Source: Citrus sinensis
Taxonomy: Eukaryota > Streptophyta > Magnoliopsida > Sapindales > Rutaceae
Direction of reading: 5' to 3'
DNA: 64,000 bases
Assembly: GCF_022201045.2 (NCBI RefSeq)
Contig: NC_068556.1
Span: forward strand, 2,644,001 to 2,708,000
Below, in pieces: positions 1-10,628 of the stretch. Position 1 is the stretch's first letter; every line of letters begins with the position of its first letter. The translations under genes were made by a program, and so were the position numbers. The notes under the pieces were generated by a model. It saw only the letters and a program-made list of their open reading frames with translations. It made no database searches and was not told where the DNA came from.

Positions 1-567
1 CATTTTCCATATCAGATGATACACATCCTGCCACGTAGCTAACGCAATCGCTCAACATATTTTCATTCTATTTTCGATTTTATTGTATTGTATTTTATTT
101 TTGTTATTTTCGATCTAAACCCTTACTCTCGTGAAACGGAAAGAAACCCTAGCTCCCTTCCATCTCTCACGGTAATTTTTTTTCTTTTTCAAAATTAACA
201 CCAAATTAATTTCTAAAATCAACAAATCTATTAGGGCTTCGATTAAAATCAACGGATTCGAACCCTAACGCATGTTTTCTGCACGTGATCTCCAAAATTG
301 GTTCGAGAAATTAACAATTCGTGGCATGTTGATTCAGGTATGAGTACGATTTTCTCTAACCTCGTCATTTGTTGCAATTACGCTCATGAAATGATTCTAG
401 CATGCCAGTGTTAGGGTTTGATCGTTTAGTTACTGGTGTTTTTAGCTATTTTTAAGTTTTTGTTGGTAATTTTTGTGGCGTTTTTTATGATACAGATCTG
501 AAAAATGTACAATGGAATATGAAAATTGGGGGTTTTGGGTTTTGGCGTTTGGATTGAGAGATTGTCC
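1..567 (+). promoter_or_regulatory. Upstream region and 5' leader of the enhancer-of-polycomb-like gene
   Basis: This is the leader of the gene starting at 568. A consensus donor (CAG|GTATGA) ends an exon at 337, and a TACAG acceptor at 495 starts the next, giving a leader intron of 338-495. An earlier donor-like GGTAAT near 171 is possible but unsupported. After the acceptor, three ATGs at 505, 512 and 519 precede the main start. Each opens a short reading frame, and the one at 512 runs to 583, past the main ATG. Confidence is moderate because no transcript was available. Confidence 0.55.
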
Positions 568-3500
568 ATGGAAAATAGAGTAGGAAATTCAGATGGAACG
601 GCAATTCCTAAGAAAGCGAGATCTCTGGATCTTAAGAGTCTTTATAAGTCAGGGACTTCAATGGAGTCTCAGCACAAGGATGTAAAGAGAAAAATTAGTA
701 AAGAGGATGGTGATGATGAGAAGAGCAATAAAAGGAAGAAGAGTAGCAAAACGGTGTCTATCAGTAGGCTTAAAAATGTTGATAATAGCAAAAGGAGTGT
801 AGATGGGGTGTATAATGGTGTTGTGAGTTCGGGTTCGGTTGATTTGAAGGACTTGAAGTGTCATAATAGTTGTAGTGGTTTTAATGGAATTTCATTTAGT
901 TTGGATAATAGTGGTGTTAGAATCCCAAAGCGTAAACGTGGTTTTGTTGGACGTAAAAAGGTTGAGGTTGATCAGGTGTTGAAGCTACCAGAACACTCTT
1001 GTAGTAAAGCAAGTATTATTGATCAAGCAGCTAAGGTAACTGGCGATGATTCAGGCACCAGGGACAACTCTTCTCGGGATTCAGATCCTCGGGTTGAGTC
1101 TTCAAAGGATTTGGGTGAACTGTTTGAGCCTTCGAAGTTTAAACGCAAGGACTCTGATGATTTTAAGGAAAATTGGAATGGTGAGTTGCATTCAGCTAGG
1201 CATTTGCAGGAGGGTGAGTGTGCCATTCGCTCAGTTGTAAACCATGGTGAGTCCTCTTTGAAGAAGGAAAAAAGAAGAAGCAAGTCAAATTCGAATCGGC
1301 ATTTGAAGGAGGGTGGCCATGCTTGTTATTCAGTCCTAAACAATGGTCAGTCCTTGTTGAAGAAACCAAATGGAGTTACCAATTCAAACTCGGGTCAGTG
1401 TTTGAAGGAGGAAAATGAGGGTGCCAGCCATTCTGTGTTAAATAATAGCAACTCCTCTTTGAAGGAGTCAAGGAGGAATAACAGTAAAAGGAAGGATTCT
1501 GCCCGCCATAAAAAAAGTGTTGCAAAGGAGGCTGAGCATGTGATTAATGCCTCTGGGAATGTAAGTAACATAAAGGATTCTGACCATGATAGAAGTGTTG
1601 GAAAGGAGGCTGAGCCTTTGGTTGATGCTTCTGCTAAGGTAAGTAAAAGGAAGGATTTTTCCCAGGATAAAATAAGTGTTGCAAAGGAGGCTGATATCTT
1701 GATTGATACTTCTGGAAAGGCATGTGACAATTTGCTGGAAGATGAGGAGAATCTTGAAGAGAATGCAGCTATGATGCTATCTTCGCGATTCGATCCTAGT
1801 TGTACTGGGTTTTCTTCAAATGGAAAATCCATTGTGTCACCAAATGGGTTGTCTTTTTTGTTATCTTCTGGGCAGGGTCCAGGCAGTCATGATTCTTCAT
1901 TGCTTGATGCTGCTGGTAGAGCATTACGTCCAAGGACGCATCACAGGGAGAAGGGCCACTCAAGGAAAAGGCGGCACTATTATGAAATTTTCTCTGGAGA
2001 CTTGGATGGATTTTGGGTTTTGAAGCGGAGAATCAAAGTTTTTTGGCCATTGGACCAGTGTTGGTATTATGGCCTGGTTGATGACTATGACAAAGGAAAA
2101 AAGCTTCATCATGTTAAGTATGATGATCGCGATGAGGAATGGATTAATCTAGAAAATGAGAGATTTAAACTACTGCTGCTCCCTAGTGAAGTTCCTGGTA
2201 AGGCTGCACGTAGAAGATCGAGGAAAAGGGTGAACTCTGTTGATGAAGGAAAATTAAGCTTGAAATCTAGCAAAGAAAAGGAAAAAAGAAACTTGAACAC
2301 AGAGGAGGAGAACTGTATGGGTAGCTACATGGAGTCGGAGCCCATCATCTCGTGGTTGGCGCGATCTACTCATCGGGTCAAATCTTCACCTACTCCTGCC
2401 ATGAAGAAACAGAAAATATCTGATCTATATCCGACTTCTGGGCCACCATTTTTGGCTAACAAAGTTGGAAATGCGCATGGTTTAGATGCGGATTCCAAAA
2501 CTAGCAAATTCTCTAGTAACTCTAAATTGCCAGACAGATTTACTGATGGTGGAAGAGGTGAGGAGTCTACCTCAGAGAATCCAACTTGCTCCAAAGATAG
2601 CGGACTGCCCATTGTTTATTACCGGAGGCGGTTTCGCAAGACAGGAAGCTCACTTTGTTCAACATCTTCAGGCAATAATATTTCTAGTAGCACTCCAGCA
2701 TCCGTTACTCTGCTTTCCTCTTCCATTGGCGAGTTTTGGGATTTTGAAGAACATGATACCTTTTGTAAAAGGGAGGTTTCTAATGGAGCTTCATGGTCTA
2801 CTACCACTGGTAGTGGACGGGTTGGTTTAACCATTCCATTGATTGATCCAAAGCAAGCAAGGTTTAAGTTTAGCTTTCCAGTACTTTCAATCCTGAACTA
2901 TGCATTTGAAGCAGAGAATCTATGGCTGGTCCATGAGGTGTTTTTGCTTCACTATGGTAAACTGATTACCATGTGGCCAAGTGTCCAATTGGAGATGCTT
3001 TTTGTTGATAATGTAGTTGGATTGAGGTATTTCCTGTTTGAAGATTGCTTGAAGCAGGCTGTAGGATATGTCTTCCTGGTCCTGTCATTATTTCATCAGC
3101 CTAATGTGCTAGGGAAGTCTTCTGACCGGCAGTTGCCAGTAACTTCCATCAGGTTCAAGTTTTCTTGCTTTCAAAATCTTAGCAAGCAGTTTGTGTTTGC
3201 ATTCTACAACTTTGCTGAAGTGAAGAATTCTACATGGATGTATATGGACTCTAAGCTTAAAAGGCATTGTCTGCTTACTAGGCAATTACCTCTGTCTGAA
3301 TGCACTAATGATAACATTAAGGTGCTTCAAAATGGAGGTAACCTGTTATCCACTGCTGCTGTTTGTTGGGATGACTCTTCAACCAAGGTATTTTTTCTAT
3401 TTTGCACATTCTTTTAAGAAGTTGGTATTGCTTCACATTCGCCTTCCCCCCCCCCCCCTCCCCCCCCCTCCCCCCTCTTTCTCCTCCTTTTGGAGAAACT

Positions 3501-6500
3501 ATTGTGTCATTGTTAAATACATTATATCTATTTCTTTCCATTGATTCTTTTAGATTTTGTTTGGTTGTAGCCTTGTGCTATTTATTGTTTCATTCCTTGT
3601 ACATTTATCTTCTCTGTGCTTTTTTAATCTTTCAGGAGACAAAATTTACTAGCAGTAAATTAGACCTTGCAATCTCGAGTTTTTCCTTTCATATTGTAGT
3701 TGTGGAAAATTTTTCTAGATTTGTTTTATTTGGTTCTTGATTTGAATTAACTGCAATGAACTTTTCTGTATTAGGGTTTGCAGAGGATATCTAAGCAGGG
3801 TACCTCCCTGATGGGTGTCCCCAAGCAGTCTGCTCGTGTAAAAGTCGGCTGGTGTTCTTCTAATTTAGACAAGCAAAGAAATTTGCCTTCATTTGTGCTT
3901 TCTTTTACTGCTGCACCTTCATTCTTTATCAGTTTGCATCTGAAGCTGTTAATGGAGCATAGTGGGGCTGGTATGAGCTTGCATGGCCAAGAATCAACAG
4001 AGTGTGCAGGATCTGGCTGTTTGATAGCTGATGAAAGCACTTATGAAAATAATGTGCCACAATGTACTCTTGAATTGAATATGTCTAAATCACTGGATTA
4101 CAATATGATGGTTATGTCAAAGGATGCTGCATCTCATGAGTGCTCGCCTGCTGCCACATCGAAGTTAGAGGCAGTTAGTTCCTCTGTCTGTGGTGATGAA
4201 AGTTGGACAAGGTCTCCACAGATATGCAGAAATAGTAGCACTAATGTTGCTGGAACTTCTGCTAGTTCCCAGGAACCTGAACAAATTGGAAATGAGGCCA
4301 TTGTTCCGTTGCAGAAGTTGCAATATCATGATCCCAAGTCAGAACAATGTGTTTTATTGCCAAGGCCATCTTCAGGTGACTGTGATAAGACAGATACAGC
4401 TTACAATTCTCCCTTGAATAGTATAAGGGTTGAAATTCCAACATTTGACCAATTTGAAAAACATGATCGGGAGTATCATAGTGTTCAGTGCACTACTGAT
4501 CTGAATTGGAACATGAACGGTGGCATTGTCCCCAGCCTAAACCCTACTGCCCCTAGAAGTACAGGGCATCGAAATAGAAGTAGTTCATCATTCGGATACC
4601 TTGCTCATGGATGGTCTGTTGAAAAGGCTGATGTTGCCCATAGTAGTTTTGGTAGTGCACCTAAGAAACCACGTACTCAGGTCTCATATTCTTTGCCCTT
4701 TGGAGGTTATTATAGTCCAAAGAATAGAGTTAATCACCAGAAAGGGCTTCCCCACATGAGGATCAGGAGGGCAAATGAGAAGAGATTGTCAGATGTTTCT
4801 AGAGTTTCAAAAAAAAACTTAGAGTTGTTACCTTGTGATGCAAATGTGCTAATTGTGCATGGTGATAAAGGTTGGAGAGAATGTGGGGCACAGATTGCAT
4901 TAGAGCTTTTTGAACACAATGAGTGGAAGCTTGCAGTTAAACTTTCAGGGACTACAAGATTTTCATACAAGGCACATCAGTTCCTGCAGCCTGGGTCAAC
5001 AAATCGTTATACACATGCTATGATGTGGAAAGGAGGAAAGGATTGGATATTGGAGTTTCCTGATAGGAGCCAGTGGGCTCTTTTTAAGGAGATGCATGAA
5101 GAGTGCTATAATCGTAACATTCGTGCTGCTTCAGTTAAAAATATCCCAATCCCTGGGGTTTGCTTGATAGAGGAATTTGATGATAATGTTACAGAAGTAG
5201 CATTTGTTCGTAGTTCTTCCAAGTATTTTCGACAGGTTGAAACAGATGTTGAGATGGCTTTGGATCCATCGCGTGTCTTATATGACATGGATAGTGATGA
5301 TGAGCAGTGGCTTTTAAAAATCCGCAGTTCTTCAGAAGCTGATGACTGTGGCTTGTCGGAGATTTCTGAGGAGATCTTTGAGAAGATAATTGACATTTTT
5401 GAGAAAGCTGCATATTCACAGCAGAGGGATCAGTTCACATCTAATGAAATAGAAGAGCTTATGGCTGGAGTTGGTTCCATGGAGGCAATTAAAGTGATCT
5501 ATGAGCATTGGCGGCAGAAGAGGCTGAAGAAGGGAATGCCTTTAATCAGACATCTCCAGGTAACTTCAGAGTTAATTGCTTGTTTAATCTGTCATGAGTT
5601 TATTGCTTGTGGATCAGTGGTTACATCTTTTTCACCATTGTATGATATGATCTATTTGAGATTTCATGTTATGTCTTTGGTTTTGTTGGAATGATTCTAG
5701 GAGTAGGAAGTGCAATTTATTCAATAGGAGAAATGTGACACACTGAGAGGACATGTGAAGATATTAGAGTAAAGCAAATTTGGTATTTTGATCCTGTTTA
5801 ATCAGGAAAAGAGGGGGGGGGGGGGGGGGGGGGGGAAAAGGCAAACTAGATAATTTTGGGGGATTCCTATTCTGTCAACTAATACAAAATAATTTGTGAG
5901 GTCTAAATACTGCTTAAACCTAGAAGAAAATTGTGGAAGTTATTTATCTTTGGGAGAGTTGTACCATTTTTAGAATAGAAAGAAAATCTGGATGATGCAG
6001 GTTAAACTGGGTAGTTACCATGAAAGATTTGAATAACATTAAAGAAATATTTTTTTAATGAATGAATGGCAAATCTTTTGAATTGATACGTTTATCAGCT
6101 GACTGGGAAGTAAAATTGCCATGCAAGTGGCCATTTTTCATAGCAGTAATATGACAAATACGCTATTTATCTCCAAATGCTGTGAAAAAGCCTTAAAAAT
6201 TAACTTATCTGTGTTATCATGTTATGACATTCATTGTGATGCCCCCTAAGTTCGGAGAGTACAGTGGTTATCCTTTTTGCGACATAAGTCCTAGTACTAG
6301 TATGATTGTCATTTTTGGGATGGATGAAGGCATCTGAGCGACCAAGATTTATTTATTGAACAGGCTTTGAGTGACAAAAAGGCTTAAAATGATTGTTCTT
6401 TTATATTCTATTAAACTAATATTTCTCTTTTAAAACTTTAGAGTACCATTGGGTCATTTGGTGATGTTGTTTTGTTTTATCTGGCACTCATTTTAGATTG

Positions 6501-7823
6501 GTGCATGAGCGGTTGGCAGCTCCCTTCCAATCAATTTACCATGAGAAGCGTTTGGAAATATGATATTTTCTGCTGGATAGACTGCTTTTTATCTGATCTT
6601 ATGCACAGTGCTGAAGTGGCGTTTAGTTATTCCTTGTATTAGTCTTAAGATTACTTTGTGTTTTTACTTATATTATAGCAGTCGACAGCATTGCCTGATG
6701 CTTAAATGTTTTCGTTATTTGGGAGTCGATTGGAGATAGTTGACTGTTTCTCTACTAGTGTAGTTCTATTGAATTCTGTTAAGAGTCATTTTCTGTTTTG
6801 CTTATACGTGTACGATTTGCTCACTATATTCTTTTATCATGATTGATGTCGATGTCTAACGCTAAACTTGGGTCTTTCAGCCGCCACTGTGGGAAATATA
6901 TCAACAGCAAGTGAAAGAGTGGGAGCTAGCTATGTCTAAACCTAACTCTGCCCTCCCCAATGGATGTCAGGGTAAGGTTGCTCCCATGGAGAAGCCACCC
7001 ATGTTTGCTTTCTGCTTGAAACCACGGGGCTTGGAAGTGCCAAACAAGGGGTCAAAACAAAGGGCGCACAGAAAATTCTCAGTTTCTGGTCAAAGCAATA
7101 CTGTCACCGGAGATCATGATGTTTTCCATACTTTTGGTAACTTCTTTAACCTTTCATAAGTTCACCAACTTGCTTTTTCATCCATTGAGTTTATTACAAC
7201 TTTTAATTAATTTGGTTTTGTTTGGTGCACCAGGAAGGAGATTAAATGGGTTTTCTTTTGGGGATGAAAAGGTTCTATATCCGGGACATAACTATGAATA
7301 TTTAGATGATTCCCCATTGTCTCAGACTTCACCGAGGATATTCTCTCCAAGGGTATTTTCACCACGTGATGCAGGCATCGGTTGTTTCTCTGTGAGCAGT
7401 GATGGTATTGATAGAATCCAATACCAGAAACTTCAGAGAAGAAAGTCAAAGAAATTTGGGATGTATGAGTCTTCTTATGATCCACAGTTGGTGGCTTCTT
7501 ACAATCAGAGACTGATGGGGAAGAGAAATGGAATTCATCGATGGAATATGGGATATTCTGAGTGGCCAAGCCAGCGACAATTTTACTCGGATGGGTTGCA
7601 GAGGCATGGACCCCAAATGTTGGACAGTTCTGATCTTGATGAGTTCAAGTTACGTGATGCATCTGGTGCTGCTAAGCATGCACGTAACATGGCTAAGCTC
7701 AAGAGAGAAAAAGCTCAGAGACTGCTTTACAGGGCTGATTTAGCAATTCACAAGGCTGTGAATGCTCTCATGATTGCCGAAGCAGTTAAAACTTCTTTTG
7801 ATGACGTAAATAGTGATGGGTAG
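568..7823 (+). CDS. Enhancer-of-polycomb-like chromatin protein with Tudor-like domain (1816 aa)
   Basis: Coding exons are 568-3387, 3775-5559, 6881-7136 and 7234-7823; all junctions are GT-AG and phases agree. The start is the first ATG in the open frame (MENRVGNS). Residues 1-460 are basic, Lys/Ser-rich and probably disordered, with two sets of tandem repeats. A Tudor-like stretch lies at about 487-545 (KVFWPLDQCWYYGLVDDYD). The enhancer-of-polycomb core is at about 1390-1460 (IPIPGVCLIEEFDD, then VLYDMDSDDEQWL). The C-terminus has a Lys/Arg/Ala-rich helix (AKHARNMAKLKREKAQRLLY). Proteins of this build in Arabidopsis are, from memory, the EPCR1/EPCR2 subunits of the PEAT chromatin complex (PWWP-EPCR-ARID-TRB); the shorter EPL1 subunits of NuA4 lack the long N-terminus. 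A nuclear role in histone modification is inferred. Introns 1 and 2 hold long C and G homopolymer tracts. Confidence 0.9.
1198..1494 (+). repeat. Three in-frame tandem repeats of exactly 99 bp (33 aa)
   Basis: Repeat units begin at 1198, 1297 and 1396 inside exon 1 of the enhancer-of-polycomb-like gene. Each encodes a variant of [R/Q]-[H/C]-L-[Q/K]-E-G followed by S-V-[V/L]-N and S-L-[K/L]-K. The period is exactly 99 bp, so the frame is kept. They lie in the disordered N-terminal part and no domain is recognised in them. Confidence 0.85.
1516..1728 (+). repeat. Three in-frame tandem repeats of 26-27 aa
   Basis: Units begin at 1516, 1594 and 1675 (78 then 81 bp). Each starts SV[A/G]KEA[E/D] and continues with a hydrophobic patch and a [N/D][A/T]S[G/A] motif, ending in a charged KD-rich linker in the first two. 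They follow directly on the 33-residue repeats, so this part of the protein grew by two separate rounds of duplication. Confidence 0.85.
3446..3475 (+). repeat. Long cytosine tracts (C13-T-C9-T-C6) in intron
   Basis: Near-pure C run about 60 bases after the donor at 3388 in the intron between coding exons 1 and 2. The complementary strand would be a G-quadruplex candidate. Homopolymers this long are often miscounted, so exact length is uncertain. Confidence 0.9.
5813..5835 (+). repeat. Guanine homopolymer of 23 in intron
   Basis: Uninterrupted G23 in the 1.3-kb intron 5560-6880 of the enhancer-of-polycomb-like gene. It would be present in the nascent RNA and could fold as a G-quadruplex. Its length may be affected by sequencing error. 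Confidence 0.9.
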
Positions 7824-9490
7824 AATGACCAAATGAAATGAGAAGATGATGCCAGCCCCTTCAGCTTCATATCTGCTGTGAAATAGGCTTCGATACATCA
7901 GGCATTGCTTTTTTACTGGGACACATCTGGTTTTTCCTTTGTCGACGGAAGGAGAGCTGTGAACATTAAGAGAAGAATTTTTGGCCTGCTGCTGCATATC
8001 GTAGCACTTGTTTTGCAGCTTCACAATTTGTCTACCCACTAGTTTCTTTCTGTTCAAGCAGCAGGTATACTTAGTTCACGGCAACCGTTGTATATGTCCT
8101 GCAGGTGAGGTGACTCTGAGGGGTGTATGGAATTTTGGCTGCCAGTCTTGTACAGAATTTATTTTCCCTTTTTGTTACTCCTTCCCCACCTTAACCTTCA
8201 TGTCATAGTAGCAGTTTGGCCCAAAATAATACAACACCACCCCTGATCAAATCAATTTACAAGTTGCTATCTCATTGAACGTTAGAGCGCTTTACTAGAT
8301 GTGTACCAAACTAGAGCACATCTGAAAATGAGATTGGAAAATGCTGTAAGTATAAATTTCTTATAATTTTTCATGGTCAATTATCTTTTGCGTCCTCTCG
8401 CTTTTCCACATTATGTATTTATGTTGTATTTGAGAAGTGGGGTTTGTAATTAACTTACAGCGGCTGTGCTGTCGTTCTCATTTCTCATTTATCAAGAACT
8501 AATGTAGACAAATCAAAAAACTCAATTGTATCGTGTCCTCAAATTAGGAATCCCAAAATTGGCAAGGCCCGCCTAGGCCTTGGCTTAGTTTAAAAACAAA
8601 AAAAAAAAGGGTCCGGATCTCTTAGCCACTTGTGTATGTCTGTATGTATATGTGTGTATTTTTCAACAAATTGTAAATCAAATTTAATAGTATAGAGGTT
8701 AAGTTTCTCCTTTACAATTAACATCATAAACCCTGGGTCTAAAACTCTCTTAGATCCAAATGCCCAATACCCGAAAGCTGAATTCAAAAAGGGTGCAGGT
8801 GCGGTCCCCCATACAATCAAAATACAAAAATAATTATTAGAGCCCATTGAGAATGGGGAAAACGTCCAATACCTAAGATCACAAGAAAGTCCGTGCTTGG
8901 CCCTAATCTGGCATGGCACGAGCTTGTTTTGTCTCACTTTTAAGATATATGACATGTCTGAATTGTATGGCACGGTACAAGCTTCTTTAGTTCTTTTGGC
9001 TTATTTTTAATAGGTCATTGGAATTTCTAATGAAGAGAATCATAGTAGACTTCTTGATGGGTCTAAATAATAAAATTTTTTAATTATTTGTAAGAAATGA
9101 TTTGTAGATTAATATATTTTTCTTATTAATAATTTAAAAAATTTAGATCAACCATGAGATTGTGTATGTTCATAAACACAAGGAAAAATGATGGTCCTTT
9201 GAGATTAATATTAAGGTCGGATAGTTGTAACTTTTAAGTTACAATATTAAAGTATTTGGTAAATACTAATTGCTCTACTTTAAAAGATAAGCTGAATTGA
9301 TTTACTAGTTTTAATAAAAAAAAAACTCTATAACATCTTTACTATTTTTTTAAAAAATATTATTTATAAATTATATTTATTATACACTATTAATTTTTAT
9401 TTTATAAAAATAATTTCATTTCCACAATAATAATTTAACCAAGTCAAAGCACCTCCTTACATACTGACATGCCTTTACGGAAGAGATAGG
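7824..9490. other. 3' region of the enhancer-of-polycomb-like gene and intergenic DNA
   Basis: The first few hundred bases are probably 3' UTR, possibly with a late splice event around 8060. From about 8560 the sequence becomes AT-rich and patchy, with phrases typical of old repeats (GGCCCGCC and GGCACG motifs near 8565, 8915 and 8970). No coding region, tRNA or clear inverted repeat was found. Confidence 0.5.
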
Positions 9491-10628
9491 TTCAAATTAG
9501 AAAGAAAAAATCAGGCCGGGTCCAAACCGTGAGCCCGAGCCGTTACATAACCGTAGAGACCGTACGCTTCGTAAAAGCAGAGAGAAAGAGAGAGAAACTC
9601 GTTCGCGCCCTCCCTCAAAGACTTCAAATAATAGCTCGGCCAGCCAGTTCGTTTCAACTGCTCAAAAAGGGTCACTGAACCGTTATTACCGCCAAATTTC
9701 TCTCTCATTCTCTCTCCCTCGCTCGCTCAATGGTCATGTCTTTCTGTTATACACGTGTCATTCGCTGAATCTTCCAGTCCGTACGATTCTTTACCATTCA
9801 TTCATTTCCCCCGTCCATCTCCAATTTCATTTCACAATTTTTACATTAATTCTTAGGGTTCCTCCTCTGCTTAGCTTTTTCATCTAATTCGCATCTGCTT
9901 TCTGTCCATGCAAGGTCTTTTTCTTTCTCTCTCTCTAGTTTTGCTTTCCGTTTGGTTGCTAAGAAACGAAAAGAAAAGAAAATGTTGAAGCTCAGCATCT
10001 AGTGTTTTAACCTTGTTCCTTTTTTTTTTTTTTTTTGGAGAAAACTTGACTCTTGAATTAAGTTCTTCTTAGTTGTGAGAATCTTTATGCGGCCAAACAT
10101 ATAATTAATTAAGGCCTCTAAAATAAATTTGGATCACATACTTATCTCAATTGTGCTAAACTTTCAAAGATTTTGTCTCACGCGTGCATGTATATCATTT
10201 GTGATTAAGATTTAATTAGTTATAGTTACAATTATGAGTCATTTTATATTTATTGATTCATCTATACTGTATAAATTCTGATGGATTTTTTTTTTTTAAA
10301 AAAAGGCTCTGTTGCCGAAAAAAGAAAAGAAAAGAAAATGTCGGATCTTATATTTTAATATTTAGTTAATTCTCCTTTTGAGCATCTTCTTAGGCTTAGC
10401 AAACTTGCTTAAAAAATTCTGGTAATTTCTGTTAAAAAATTTTATGCTGGCAATAAAATGTTAAAAAAAATGGTTTCTTAGAAAAGAACAAGAAAAGAAA
10501 ATTTTCAGCATCTTCTACTCAGAATTCTTTTCGTTGTTTAAGATTATGTTTATGTTTTCCAAAGAAAAGAAGATTTTCATTTTTAGTGACTAATTTGGTT
10601 CTTATTGGATGAAAGAGGTGCGATTTCA
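9491..10628 (+). promoter_or_regulatory. Promoter and 5' leader of the AGD14-like gene
   Basis: A GC-richer stretch with CT tracts (9570-9730 and 9925-9945) looks like a plant core promoter and 5' UTR. The leader probably contains an intron, with a possible donor near 9914 (CAAG|GTCTTT) and an acceptor near 10586 (TTTTAG). These splice sites are inferred from consensus only. Confidence 0.45.

Noticed and set aside
8560-9000. Possible transposon remnant with GGCCCGCC and GGCACGG phrases
   Set aside because: No paired inverted or direct ends and no coding trace were found, so it is described only as intergenic DNA.
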